DNA of 64,000 nt, from assembly GCF_020535545.1 (NCBI RefSeq), contig NZ_CP084752.1, positions 3,127,501-3,191,500 on the forward strand, given 5' to 3'. A model generated the notes under the pieces. It made no database searches. It saw nothing but the letters and a program-made list of their open reading frames with translations, and was not told the origin of the DNA. How positions within the stretch are numbered: position 1 is the first letter of the stretch; each line of letters begins with the position of its first letter. A program made the translations under genes and the position numbers. This DNA is from Roseateles sp. XES5. GTDB lineage: Bacteria; Pseudomonadota; Alphaproteobacteria; Rhizobiales; Rhizobiaceae. Positions 1 to 8,390 of the stretch are shown here, piece by piece.

Positions 1-2
1 CG

Positions 3-518
3 ACCGTTTCGGCCGATTGCCGCAGCACCCGCAATCCTGCGCGGCTTGCCCCGGCCACCGCGCTTTCGCTTGGCTGGTGCCTGATGGAGCGCAACCGGCC
101 GATGGAGGCCGCGCAGGCCTTCGAGGTGGCGCTTGCTGGCGAGGGGCGCACGAGGAGCGATGCCGCCTACGGCCAGAGCCTTGCCTATCTGCGTGTCGGG
201 CTGACCAGCGATGCCGCGGTTGCCGCGACCAGGGCGACGCTCGATCAGCGCCGTGGTGCCGAGCTGCAGGTCGCCATCCTGGGCGATCGCGCCGTCAGCA
301 GTTTCCGCGCCAAGCGCTATCGCGAGACGATCGCCTTTCTCGATCAGCGCAGCCAGCTGCGCGCCGAACCGACCGACCTGATGGTGCTGCGCGCCTATGC
401 CTACAAGAATCTCGGCATGCGCGGCGATGCGCTGCGGCTGTTCGAGGCGCTCGGCGAGACCGGGCAAAGGGATGCGATCCGTGCGCTGGCCGAAATGCGC
501 AGCGAAGGCCGGCGGTGA
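3..518 (+). CDS. TPR-repeat protein, C-terminal part (5' end outside window)
   Basis: The reading frame is open from the first bases of the window and ends with TGA, so only the last ~171 residues are present. The visible part is helical and Ala/Leu/Arg-rich, with TPR-like helix pairs (for example AAQAFEVALAGEGRTRSDAA, then AYAYKNLGMRGDALRLFEAL near the end). It probably forms a TPR scaffold in a larger protein. No catalytic domain is visible, so the function cannot be assigned. An internal ATG at 84 has no good ribosome binding site and sits inside the continuous frame, so it is not the start. Confidence 0.6.
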   Translation, partial: TVSADCRSTRNPARLAPATALSLGWCLMERNRPMEAAQAFEVALAGEGRTRSDAAYGQSLAYLRVGLTSDAAVAATRATLDQRRGAELQVAILGDRAVSSFRAKRYRETIAFLDQRSQLRAEPTDLMVLRAYAYKNLGMRGDALRLFEALGETGQRDAIRALAEMRSEGRR

Positions 519-663
519 TCCCGCTTCGGCCGGCGTCAGATTTCATGGAGGCGGGTGATGGCTGTCATGCCTGCGATATCCACAGGGGGCTGACCGACAA
601 CGGCCTCCAGTGCGCCGGTTCACGGCGAAGTCCGACCTATCGGACGCCGGGATTGAAGACTTA

Positions 664-830
664 GGCATTTCCAGTGAAATCCGGTTCACCCAAAATGCTC
701 TAGCTTTTTGTTTTACCGCATAATCCGACGCCGAAGCGATCCCGCTTCGGCTGGGAAATGCTCTAAATTCTTTTGTTTTCGTTTGTCTTTTCGGGAAAAC
801 CGGTTCCCACTTTTCCCTGACAAACTCTAG
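664..830. repeat. Rhizobial intergenic repeat, two units in tandem
   Basis: This AT-richer stretch holds two related units, each built as (T)TTTTGTTTT ... GGTTC/CGGTTCCCAC ... ending in GCTCTAG, GCTCTAA or ACTCTAG. An internal hairpin, CCGAAGCGATCCCGCTTCGG, lies near 732-751. The arrangement resembles the abundant Rhizobiaceae intergenic palindromic element known from memory (ending TTTTCCTGGAATTGCTCTAG). The last bases (CTAG, 827-830) supply the TAG stop of the minus-strand transglycosylase gene. The rest of 519-663 shows no gene. Confidence 0.55.
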
Positions 831-1768
831 CGCAGCCCGGTCTCGTCCAGCAGGCCCTTGCGCTTGGCGTGATAGTAGTAGCCGGCCGCATAGAGGCGCA
901 CCGCGCCGTCGTTCTTGTCGTCGGCGACCATCCATGCGCCGCGCAGATACTTGCCGGCATATTTGATGTTGGTCTCCGCGTCGAACAGGCCTTCGGCCGG
1001 GCCTTCGTAGCCCATGCTCTTGGCCGTCGAATACTTGATCTGCATGAGACCGTAGTGGCCGCGGTTGAAGGCCCGCGGATTGTAGGTGCTTTCCCGCTTC
1101 ACGACGCGATGCAGCAGCGATTCCGGAATGCCGTAGAGGGCGGCATATTTGGTGATCAGCGCATCGATCGGCGTGCCGGATTTCTTGAACGGCTGGTCGG
1201 CCTGCGGCACGACAAGACGCGTGTCGGTGGTCAGGACGGCATTGCTGATCATGGCGGGCTTTGCCATCGGCACGATCTTGTGGGTGGCGACGAGCTGTTC
1301 GAGGCCTTCCGGTTCGCCCGTGTCGAAGCCCGGCTCCATGACGGAAACGCCAATGACGGTGTCGTAGGTCTGCGGCATTTCGGCGACCGGGTTCACGGCA
1401 GCGCCCGTATTGCCGGCAAGCGCGGTGGTGGCGGCGGCAGCGCCCGTCACGGCCTTGGCTTCCGCAAGGGCGGAGACCGGAACGGCGGCGCCGGCATCGC
1501 TCGCGACGGCAATCGGCGTCGGCAGGGCGAGCGGTGTGTTTTCCGTGCCGGGTTTGGCGACGGGCAGGGCCGCATAGGCGACTTCGATCGTCGCGCCATC
1601 GGCGGCGGCGATGTCCGTGGTTGCGGTCATGGGTGTGGTTGCTGGCGTCACCGTCCTGGCCGTCGTTGCGTCTTCGGCCACGCTGGCGCAGCCGGCAAGC
1701 GATGCAAGAAGGCCTGCACAGGCAAGCGCGGCAATGCGTGCCGGACGGGTAACGGGGGTATCAGCCAT
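827..1768 (-). CDS. Lytic transglycosylase, lipoprotein with SLT domain
   Basis: 313 aa from ATG at 1768. The N terminus has a lipoprotein signal peptide with lipobox LAGC (about residues 23-26). A long Ala/Thr/Pro-rich low-complexity segment follows (to about residue 200), then a C-terminal SLT/lysozyme-like domain with ESLLHRVVKRESTYNPRAFN, whose first Glu region holds the catalytic acid, and GLMQIKYSTAKSMGY. Predicted periplasmic enzyme cleaving the MurNAc-GlcNAc bond with 1,6-anhydroMurNAc formation. The upstream ATG at 1831 would place extra residues before the signal peptide and is rejected. A second SLT protein is encoded at 5779. The stop codon lies in the rhizobial repeat. Confidence 0.85.
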   Translation of the reverse strand: MADTPVTRPARIAALACAGLLASLAGCASVAEDATTARTVTPATTPMTATTDIAAADGATIEVAYAALPVAKPGTENTPLALPTPIAVASDAGAAVPVSALAEAKAVTGAAAATTALAGNTGAAVNPVAEMPQTYDTVIGVSVMEPGFDTGEPEGLEQLVATHKIVPMAKPAMISNAVLTTDTRLVVPQADQPFKKSGTPIDALITKYAALYGIPESLLHRVVKRESTYNPRAFNRGHYGLMQIKYSTAKSMGYEGPAEGLFDAETNIKYAGKYLRGAWMVADDKNDGAVRLYAAGYYYHAKRKGLLDETGLR

Positions 1769-1900
1769 GGTCGTCGCTCTCGGTTTGCCGGGGTTCAGAG
1801 GCGCCGAAACGCCCCCGCTTTTGCAAATCAACCGGCCGTGGCCGTGCCCCGCTCATAGCCGATCGGGGGCAAAGCGGCAACCCGCAGGCTTCGCCATGCG

Positions 1901-2530
1901 TCATGCCGCCGCCCGCTTCAGCCCTGCCGTCAGCAATCCGGCGCCGATCAACAGCGTGCCGCCGGTGCGGTTGACGACCTTCTGCACCGAGGGTTTGCGG
2001 ATGGTCTTGCGCGCGGCGGAGGCGAGGAGGGCGTAGGAAAACGCATTGAGGGTGGCGAGCGTCAGGAAGGTGATCTCGAAGATCGCCATCTGCGGCAGCA
2101 TGGGCTGCGAGAGGTCGAGGAACTGCGGCAGGAAGGCGACGAAGAAGACGATGCTCTTGGGGTTGAGCGCCGTCACGACATAGGCGTGCGCGAAGATCCG
2201 GAAGGGCTTTTCCTCCGCCGGAGCGGCGCCTTCCGCGCCCACCGTGACGGGCGCGCGCCAGAGCTTGATGCCGAGCCAGACAAGATAGGCCGCGCCCACC
2301 CATTTGAGCACGGTGAAAATGGCGGCCGAGGTCGCGAGCAGCGCGCCGAGGCCGAGCATGGAGGCGGTCATGGCGGTGAAATCGCCGAGCGCGACGCCGG
2401 CGACCGTGGCGCTCGCCGTACGCCTTCCGTGGCCGAGCGCATAGGAGATGACGAGAAGGATCGTCGGGCCGGGGATGGCGAGCATGATGGCGGAGGCGGC
2501 GGCGAAAGCGAGCCAATGGTCGAAGGACAT
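1901..2530 (-). CDS. LysE/RhtB family amino-acid exporter
   Basis: 209 aa from ATG 2530, preceded on the minus strand by GGGGAG. The protein is nearly all hydrophobic with about six membrane segments, and has the family hallmark AIPGPTILLVIS near residue 20 and ALNPKSIVFFVAFLPQF in the middle. The family exports amino acids or derivatives (lysine, homoserine, threonine, cysteine pathway products), but the substrate cannot be read from sequence. It follows the phosphofructokinase gene on the same strand after 67 bp, which may be coincidental. Confidence 0.85.
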   Translation of the reverse strand: MSFDHWLAFAAASAIMLAIPGPTILLVISYALGHGRRTASATVAGVALGDFTAMTASMLGLGALLATSAAIFTVLKWVGAAYLVWLGIKLWRAPVTVGAEGAAPAEEKPFRIFAHAYVVTALNPKSIVFFVAFLPQFLDLSQPMLPQMAIFEITFLTLATLNAFSYALLASAARKTIRKPSVQKVVNRTGGTLLIGAGLLTAGLKRAAA

Positions 2531-2597
2531 AAAAAACTCCCCGGATCGAGTGCGATCCGGGGAGCAAGCCATTGCCGTTCTGTGCCGTCAAGCCGGT

Positions 2598-3812
2598 TTA
2601 TGACGCCGGCTTCCACTTCTGGCCGATCGTGTCCATCACCTCGCCGAACCACTTGGCCGAGGTGTCGAAGTGCTTGCCGCCCTTGATGCGCGGGAATTCA
2701 ATGGTGCGCAGCTTGCCGCCCTGGCCCTCGTCATGGCCGGTCACGCCCGAAACCTTGTTCAGCGCGCTTTCGACGGCAAGGTCGGTCATGCTCTGGATGA
2801 GGCGCAGGTCGTCGCGGTTGGCCGGCGCGGAACGTGCATAGTAGCCGGACTTCTGCACCATGGCGCGCTCGGCGCCGAGGAGGGCGGCGAACTGCTTGGA
2901 GAACCAGTTGCCGACATTGATCGTGTCGATCTTCACATGGCCGAAGGCATCGCGCTTGACGGTTTCGCCGGAGGCTTCGCGCTCGGCGACGATGGCGTCG
3001 AGGCAGGCGCCTTCCGAGACGAACAGCGTGACGAAGCCGGCACGATCCATGACCGCGCGCAGGCGCTCGGCCTCGGCGTCCAGATTGAAGTCCAGCTCCG
3101 GCAGGTAGAGACCGTCGATGTTCTTCAGCTGCTTGTTCATCATGAAGCCGTCGACATAGTCATTGCCGCTGGTCTTCTGGATATAGGCGCGGGCCGTGGC
3201 GGCGGTGAGCCAGCCGCAATGACGTCCCATCACCTCATGCACGACGAGGGTGCGCGGCGCGGCGCTCTGCTCGTTGCTGACATGGTCGAAGAAGCCGGCG
3301 CCGACTTCGGCGGCCGTCCAGGCGCCGAGCGACTGGCGGATCGGCACGACGTCGTTGTCGACCGTCTTCGGCAGGCCGACGACGGTGAGATTGTAGCCGT
3401 TGGCGCCGAGATAGGCGGCAAGGTCGGCCGCCGTCGTGTTGGTGTCGTCGCCGCCGATGGTGTGCAGGATGGTGATGCCGTCCTTGGCGAGGCGTTCAGC
3501 CGCCACGCGCAACGGGTTCTCGCCTTCCTTGACGAGGCCGCGCTTCACGCAGTCGGCCGCATTCGTCAGCTTCACGCGGCTGTTGCCGATGGGTGAGCCG
3601 CCATAGCGATGGAGGAGGGGCGCTTTCTCGCGCATGTCCCTGGTGATTTCGATCCGGTCGGCAAGCAGGAGGCCCTGATAGCCCGAGCGATAGGCGACGA
3701 GCTCGATCTCGGGCGCGACGTCGCTGTAGCGTTCGATGAGGCCTCCGACGGCGGACGACAGACAGGGCGCGAGCCCGCCGGCGGTCAGCATTGCGACTTT
3801 CTGCTTGGCCAT
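2598..3812 (-). CDS. pfp: 6-phosphofructokinase, pyrophosphate-dependent type
   Basis: 404 aa. It catalyses fructose-6-phosphate to fructose-1,6-bisphosphate. The phosphoryl-donor site reads IGGDDTN (GGDD at residues 120-123) instead of the GGDGS of ATP-dependent enzymes, and the catalytic loop reads PKTVDND. Both are the established signature of PPi-dependent enzymes, which work reversibly. Other family motifs are HEVMGRHCGWL and the N-terminal MLTAGGLAPCLS. Many Rhizobiaceae lack ATP-PFK and use Entner-Doudoroff, so this enzyme may serve mainly in gluconeogenic or pentose phosphate directions. The start follows a GAGGAATT ribosome site on the minus strand. Confidence 0.9.
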   Translation of the reverse strand: MAKQKVAMLTAGGLAPCLSSAVGGLIERYSDVAPEIELVAYRSGYQGLLLADRIEITRDMREKAPLLHRYGGSPIGNSRVKLTNAADCVKRGLVKEGENPLRVAAERLAKDGITILHTIGGDDTNTTAADLAAYLGANGYNLTVVGLPKTVDNDVVPIRQSLGAWTAAEVGAGFFDHVSNEQSAAPRTLVVHEVMGRHCGWLTAATARAYIQKTSGNDYVDGFMMNKQLKNIDGLYLPELDFNLDAEAERLRAVMDRAGFVTLFVSEGACLDAIVAEREASGETVKRDAFGHVKIDTINVGNWFSKQFAALLGAERAMVQKSGYYARSAPANRDDLRLIQSMTDLAVESALNKVSGVTGHDEGQGGKLRTIEFPRIKGGKHFDTSAKWFGEVMDTIGQKWKPAS

Positions 3813-4052
3813 AATTCCTCCTCGGCTTCAGCACGTCTCGATGGGTGGGCGTTCTCTAGCGCAGAATCCCCTCAAGGGAAACGGCGCGGTGAACTTATCC
3901 GCGCTCTGTGACGGATTGTCTTTTATGCTCCACAGGCAAAAATCCCGGCGCGAAAAAATCGGATGCATCCACTTATTGAGGGACATCAAAATTTTGTCAT
4001 CCTGACGTTTCCCGCCTTGCTTTCCCTGCAATTGTCTGATCAAGATCACCTT

Positions 4053-4793
4053 ATGTTCCAGAATTCGCCCAGTTGCTTCATCAGTGCCGTGTGGGATCGC
4101 CTCGTCGGCATGGTCTCGGATGCCGCCAGCAACGTGCTGTCCGGCGTGGTCGAGGCCGTGCGGACGCTCTTCGAGGGCGACCCGGAAACCCGCCGGCAAG
4201 TCGCCTTCTCCGTCGCGATGATCGCGCTTTCCGCCAAGATGGCGAAGGCGGACGGCATCGTGACGACCGCCGAGGTCGATGCCTTCAAGGACATCTTCAA
4301 ATATCCCGACAACCAGGCGGCCAATGTCGCCCGGCTCTATAACCTCGCGCGCCAGGACGTCTCGGGTTACGAGGCCTATGCGGAGAAGATGAAGGCGCTT
4401 TGCGTCTCCTGTGAGAAGAATTGCCCGATCCTCGAGGACATCGTCGACGGCCTGTTCCACATCGCCAAGGCCGATGGCCTGATCCACGAGAAGGAAATGG
4501 CCTTCCTCGGCCGCGTCGCGGAAATCTTCGGCATGGCGGACGAGCGCTTCGAGCAGATCACCGCGCGCCATGTCCATATCAGCGGCCGCGACCCCTACAA
4601 GGTGCTCGGCGTGAAGCCCAGCGACGACTTCGCCGAGATCCGCAAGCGCTATCGGGTACTTGCCTCGGAGAACCATCCTGATAGGTTGGTGGCGCGTGGC
4701 GTGCCGGCCGAGTTCCATCAGATTGCGAACGACCGCATGGCCGCGCTCAACGCTGCCTATGAGGCGATCGAGAAGGAACGCTGCGCTGCATGA
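4053..4793 (+). CDS. TerB/DjlA-type DnaJ-domain protein
   Basis: About 246 aa from ATG 4053; the start is uncertain because no clear ribosome site is seen. The central part (about residues 40-165) is a TerB-like helical domain with the acidic helices AKMAKADGIVTTAEVD and FHIAKADGLIHEKEM. The C-terminal ~65 residues form a J domain (DPYKVLGVKPS ... with HPD in ASENHPDRL). This is the DjlA-like layout but without an obvious N-terminal membrane segment. Predicted co-chaperone that stimulates DnaK. The last codons overlap the start of the amidase gene (ATGA), suggesting translational coupling. Confidence 0.8.
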   Translation: MFQNSPSCFISAVWDRLVGMVSDAASNVLSGVVEAVRTLFEGDPETRRQVAFSVAMIALSAKMAKADGIVTTAEVDAFKDIFKYPDNQAANVARLYNLARQDVSGYEAYAEKMKALCVSCEKNCPILEDIVDGLFHIAKADGLIHEKEMAFLGRVAEIFGMADERFEQITARHVHISGRDPYKVLGVKPSDDFAEIRKRYRVLASENHPDRLVARGVPAEFHQIANDRMAALNAAYEAIEKERCAA

Positions 4794-5554
4794 GCGCATT
4801 CACATGTGACTATGCCGGCGCGACCGCCGCGCCGTCGCCGAACTTCGGCGAGCGGGCGGGCGGGCGCAGGCCCGATATCATCCTCCTGCATTATACCGGC
4901 ATGGCAACGGCGGACGGCGCGCTGAAGTGGCTTCGCGCGCCCGAAAGCCAGGTCTCCTGTCATTACTTCGTCCACGAGGACGGCCGCGTCGAGCAGCTCG
5001 TCAGCGAGGCGGACCGTGCCTGGCACGCCGGAAAGAGCTTCTGGAAGGGCGAGGTCGACATCAATTCTGCCTCCATCGGCGTCGAAATCGCCAATCCCGG
5101 TCACCCCGGCGGCCTGCCGGATTTTCCCGATGCGCAGATCGCGGCGGTCATCGAACTGTGTCTCGATTGTGGCGGAAGGTGGGGAATTGCCCCCGAGAGG
5201 GTGCTGGCACACAGCGATGTGGCCCCCGTGCGCAAGGTTGATCCGGGTGAAAAATTCCCCTGGGGACGCCTCCATGCGGCAGGCGTCGGGCACTGGGTTG
5301 CGCCGTCGCCGATCGCCGGCGGGCGCTTCTTCCAGCAGGGGGATGCCGGCCAGCCGGTGGAAGCGCTGCAGACCATGCTGTCGCTCTACGGCTATGATGT
5401 TGATATCGATGGCGTTTATTCGGGAAAAACCCACGGTGCGGTCGACGCTTTCCAGCGTCATTTTCGACCGGAACGGGTGGATGGCATCGCCGATTTTTCC
5501 ACCATCGATACGCTCCATCGCCTGCTCACCGCACTGCCGCGACTGGCGGCCTGA
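4790..5554 (+). CDS. ampD: N-acetylmuramoyl-L-alanine amidase, AmpD-like, with peptidoglycan-binding domain
   Basis: 254 aa. Amidase_2 domain at residues ~25-165 with zinc-ligand regions LLHYTGMA, RAWHAGKSFW and LAHSDVAPVRKVDPG. A PG_binding_1 domain (residues ~185-245, QPVEALQTMLSLYGYDVDIDG) follows. No signal peptide is visible, which favours a cytosolic AmpD role: removing the peptide from 1,6-anhydromuropeptides during recycling. AmiD-like enzymes have the same domains but are exported. From memory, Agrobacterium fabrum carries an ampD-annotated gene in a comparable position. The start overlaps the stop of the DnaJ-domain gene. Confidence 0.8.
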   Translation: MSAFTCDYAGATAAPSPNFGERAGGRRPDIILLHYTGMATADGALKWLRAPESQVSCHYFVHEDGRVEQLVSEADRAWHAGKSFWKGEVDINSASIGVEIANPGHPGGLPDFPDAQIAAVIELCLDCGGRWGIAPERVLAHSDVAPVRKVDPGEKFPWGRLHAAGVGHWVAPSPIAGGRFFQQGDAGQPVEALQTMLSLYGYDVDIDGVYSGKTHGAVDAFQRHFRPERVDGIADFSTIDTLHRLLTALPRLAA

Positions 5555-5778
5555 CAGCCTATGCGTTCATTAGAATATTACAGCCTGTAACAGAAGTTTA
5601 CCGGTTCGCCACATCCTGACCCGATTGGACATGTTCTTTCAGGCTGCGTTCGTTGCAGCGCAACATGCGGTCAGGGCCTGATCGCAATCAACAGGATCGA
5701 GACGTTAGCGCAGGGTGCGCGGCTTGGATCGCCGCGGGCCGAGGCTCTGCCTTTGCGCCTTTTGGAGACGACAACTAG

Positions 5779-6450
5779 ATGAGAAGACTTCTTGCTGCCA
5801 TCAGCGCGGCCTGCCTTTCCGTGTCTGTTTTTTCGGCCGGCATGGCGCATGCAAGCCCCGGCGACGACCGGATCTGGAGTGCCCGGACGCTGTTTCCGAA
5901 CGCTCAGAACACCCAGAAGGAAAAGGTCGAAGGCAAGGAAAAGACCCGCAAGACCTCGGGCAAGAGGGGTAAGCGCAAGACCGTTTCCAGCAAGAACGGC
6001 GTTGTCGTCGGCAAGCTGAAGACCTTCAAGAGCACGACCGGCTATCCGAAGGCCGACAACCCGCTGACGGCGGAACTGAAGACCGCGAGCTATTCCGGCA
6101 TGATTCAGTCCTATGCGAAGGCCTATGGCGTTCCGGTCGATCTTGCCCATGCCGTCGTGCGCGTCGAGAGCAATTTCAACCCGCGGGCCCGCGGCAGCGC
6201 CGGCGAAATCGGCCTCATGCAGATCAAGCCGGCGACGGCGCGCATGATGGGCTATCGCGGCAGCAGCAAGGGGCTCTACGACCCCGAGACGAACATCAAG
6301 TTCGGCATGAAGTATCTCGCCATGGCCCACGAACTGGGCGGCGGCACGACCTGCGGCACCATCCTGAAGTACAATGCCGGCCATGGCGCCAAGCGCATGA
6401 ATCCGGTCTCCAAGCGCTATTGCGGCAAGGTGCAGAGCTACATCGACTGA
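5779..6450 (+). CDS. Secreted lytic transglycosylase (SLT domain)
   Basis: 223 aa. An N-terminal signal peptide (MRRLLAAISAACLSVSVFSA, cleavage probably after AHA) is followed by a strongly basic Lys-rich linker (residues ~50-85) and a C-terminal SLT domain: VDLAHAVVRVESNFNPRARG, GEIGLMQIKPATARMMGY and TILKYNAGHG. It should cleave glycan strands in the periplasm. Its SLT core resembles the lipoprotein transglycosylase at 827-1768, but the two proteins differ outside the core. The 224 bp upstream (5555-5778) probably hold its promoter; no confident element was picked. Confidence 0.85.
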   Translation: MRRLLAAISAACLSVSVFSAGMAHASPGDDRIWSARTLFPNAQNTQKEKVEGKEKTRKTSGKRGKRKTVSSKNGVVVGKLKTFKSTTGYPKADNPLTAELKTASYSGMIQSYAKAYGVPVDLAHAVVRVESNFNPRARGSAGEIGLMQIKPATARMMGYRGSSKGLYDPETNIKFGMKYLAMAHELGGGTTCGTILKYNAGHGAKRMNPVSKRYCGKVQSYID

Positions 6451-6524
6451 GCCGCCGCACCTCCTTCGCGGGCTGGAATCGGCCCGCGGCCATGCTATGC
6501 CATGCCGGAAGGTGAGGGCGCAGC

Positions 6525-7706
6525 ATGGTTCGGCATTTCGATTTCGTCGTGGTGGGCAGGGGCATGATGGGCGCGGCGGCCGCGCGGCATCTTGCCAGAA
6601 CGGGCGCCACCGTGGCGCTCGTCGGCCGGGGCGAACCGGCGGACTGGCGGACGCATGACGGCGTGTTCTCCAGCCACTACGACAGCGGCCGCATTACCCG
6701 CACCATCGACCAGGACCCCGACTGGGCACTGCTCGCCCGGCGCTCCATCGCCCGCTACCGGGAGATCGAGGCGGAGAGCGGCATCGGTTTCTACGGCGAG
6801 GTCGGCTGCCTGATCAGTGGCCCCGACGGCGGCGATTTCGTCAATGCGGTGGTGGCCGTCGCCGAGCGTTATGGGCTGGAGGCCCCCTTGCTCGATCGTT
6901 CCGCGTTGCGGGCGCGCTTCCCGTGGTTCGATCTGCCGGAGGCCTCCTCCGGCGTCTTCGAGCCGAAGGGCGCGGGCTATGTCGATCCGCGCAAGCTCGT
7001 GGCGGCGCAGGTCGCCTGCTTCGAAAAGGCGGGCGGCATCTGCCTGCTCGACGACGTGGTTTCCGTGACGGAGGCCGGCGACCGTGCCTCGGTGGCGCAG
7101 AAGGGCGGCGGTTCGCTCACGGGCGGCCGCGTGCTGGTGGCGACGGGCGGTTTTTCGCGGGCGCCGGGGCTGCTGCCGCGCATGCCGGCGCTGGTCGTCA
7201 AGGCGCGAACGGTGGTGCTGGCCGAGCTGTCGCCGGGGCAGGCGGAGGCCTATCGCGGCATGCCGTCCTGGATCGACGAAAGCGCGGGGCCGGCCGATCA
7301 CTTCTATTTCCTGCCGCCGATCCTCTATCCCGATGGCAAGACCTATCTCAAGATCGGCGGCGACCCGATAGATGTGATGATCGAGGACGAGCGGGCGATC
7401 GGCGACTGGTTCCGTGGGGAAGGGCGGCCGGAGGCAATCGCCCATCTCAGGCGCCTGCTGGCCCGGTCCATCCCGGACCTCGCGCCGGTGCGCCTCCTTT
7501 CCGCGCCCTGCGTCACGACCTATACCACCCACGGTTACCCCTATGCCGGTTTCGTTGCGGGCGAACGCATCGCGCTCCTGACCGGCGGCAACGGGGCGGC
7601 GGCGAAGAGTTCGGACGAGATTGGCCGCATCGGCGCCGAGCTCGTGATTCGCGGGCGAATGGACGAACCGGACTACACGACGGATTTCGCCGTTCATTTC
7701 CGCTGA
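6525..7706 (+). CDS. FAD-dependent amine oxidoreductase (DAO / monomeric sarcosine oxidase-like)
   Basis: 393 aa. N-terminal dinucleotide-binding fold (DFVVVGRGMMGAAAARHLA) and a DAO domain with RITRTIDQD and KGAGYVDPRKLVAAQ. Near the C terminus, PCVTTYTTHGYPYAGF places Cys329 where monomeric sarcosine oxidases and N-methyltryptophan oxidase carry the Cys that binds FAD covalently. The expected activity is oxidation of a secondary amine or N-methyl amino acid; the exact substrate is unknown. It is a single-gene unit between the transglycosylase and RNase P RNA. Confidence 0.75.
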   Translation: MVRHFDFVVVGRGMMGAAAARHLARTGATVALVGRGEPADWRTHDGVFSSHYDSGRITRTIDQDPDWALLARRSIARYREIEAESGIGFYGEVGCLISGPDGGDFVNAVVAVAERYGLEAPLLDRSALRARFPWFDLPEASSGVFEPKGAGYVDPRKLVAAQVACFEKAGGICLLDDVVSVTEAGDRASVAQKGGGSLTGGRVLVATGGFSRAPGLLPRMPALVVKARTVVLAELSPGQAEAYRGMPSWIDESAGPADHFYFLPPILYPDGKTYLKIGGDPIDVMIEDERAIGDWFRGEGRPEAIAHLRRLLARSIPDLAPVRLLSAPCVTTYTTHGYPYAGFVAGERIALLTGGNGAAAKSSDEIGRIGAELVIRGRMDEPDYTTDFAVHFR

Positions 7707-7743
7707 GGCTCTGGCCTTTCTGTTCGGCATGGGCTAGTCAGCC

Positions 7744-8145
7744 CCTGCCAGTTGGCCGGGCAGCCGCGCCTTGCAAGGGTCGAAAGGCCGCAGGGTGAGG
7801 AAAGTCCGGGCTCCACGGAAACACGGTGCCGGATAACGTCCGGCGGGGGCGACCCCAGGGAAAGTGCCACAGAAAGCAAACCGCCTTCCTCGGAAGGTAA
7901 GGGTGAAAGGGTGGGGTAAGAGCCCACCGCGGCCATGGCGACATGGACGGCAAGGTAAACCCCACCGGGAGCAAAACCGAATAGGGATGACGCGGGCCGC
8001 GCAAGCGGTCCAGCCCGTTTCCGGGCCGGTCATCCGGGTGGGTTGCAAGAGGCCGGGCGCAAGTCCGGTCCCAGATGAATGGCTGCCACGTTCCGGTTTC
8101 GGCCGGAGCCATACAGAACCCGGCTTACAGGCCAACTGGCAAAAA
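7744..8145 (+). ncRNA. rnpB: RNase P RNA, class A
   Basis: Catalytic RNA of ribonuclease P, which matures tRNA 5' ends. The ends pair perfectly as helix P1 (TGCCAGTTGGCC at 7746-7757 with GGCCAACTGGCA at 8130-8141). The conserved core is present: GAGGAAAGTCCGGGCTCC on the 5' side of P4, and AGATGAATGGCTGCC plus ACAGAACCCGGCTTACAGG on the 3' side. Length is about 400 nt, as usual for alphaproteobacteria. A T-run at 8162-8168 after a weak TCTC/GAGA stem may end transcription. Exact ends are estimated. Confidence 0.95.
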
Positions 8146-8282
8146 TCTCCCTTCCGAGACGATTTTTTTACGATCTGCTAATGCGCTGAATTCCTTGGAG
8201 TTCGCGCATGCCTTGTCGTGGGTTGGCAAACGCGCGCACCCTGTTTTGCCGCCTGCAAATACAAGGCGTTGGCAGGGGCTTC

Positions 8283-8297
8283 CTAACCTTTTGTTAA
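8283..8297. promoter_or_regulatory. Candidate CtrA box upstream of the dcw promoter
   Basis: CTAA-N7-TTAA matches seven of eight bases of the alphaproteobacterial CtrA palindrome TTAA-N7-TTAA. It lies about 55 bp upstream of the putative mraZ promoter -35. This is a short motif in a locally AT-rich stretch, so chance occurrence is quite possible. Confidence 0.25.
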
Positions 8298-8350
8298 ACT
8301 TAACGCCTTATAAACGTTTGACGGTCTGAGTACGGGGAACGAGGTCTCTT

Positions 8351-8390
8351 CCCATTGACGCCCATATGGTCCCATGGTATCCCAAAATCA
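8351..8390 (+). promoter_or_regulatory. Putative dcw promoter overlapped by four MraZ boxes
   Basis: CCCA occurs at 8351, 8361, 8371 and 8381, at exactly 10-bp spacing (TGGG on the minus strand). MraZ proteins are known to bind tandem TGGG-type repeats with 10-bp period in front of their own operon. Within the same array a sigma-70 type promoter can be read: TTGACG (8355-8360), 17-bp spacer, TATCCC (8378-8383). Binding here would occlude RNA polymerase, fitting autorepression of mraZ and the downstream dcw genes. The boxes are seen directly; the promoter and repression are inferred. Confidence 0.65.

Noticed and set aside
17..664. 215-aa plus-strand frame at the window start
   Set aside because: Arg/Cys-rich shadow in another frame of the TPR gene that continues into the intergenic repeat.
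7734..8135. 133-aa minus-strand frame starting MACKPGSVWL
   Set aside because: It is exactly antisense to RNase P RNA; such frames arise from the conserved RNA and are a known annotation artefact.
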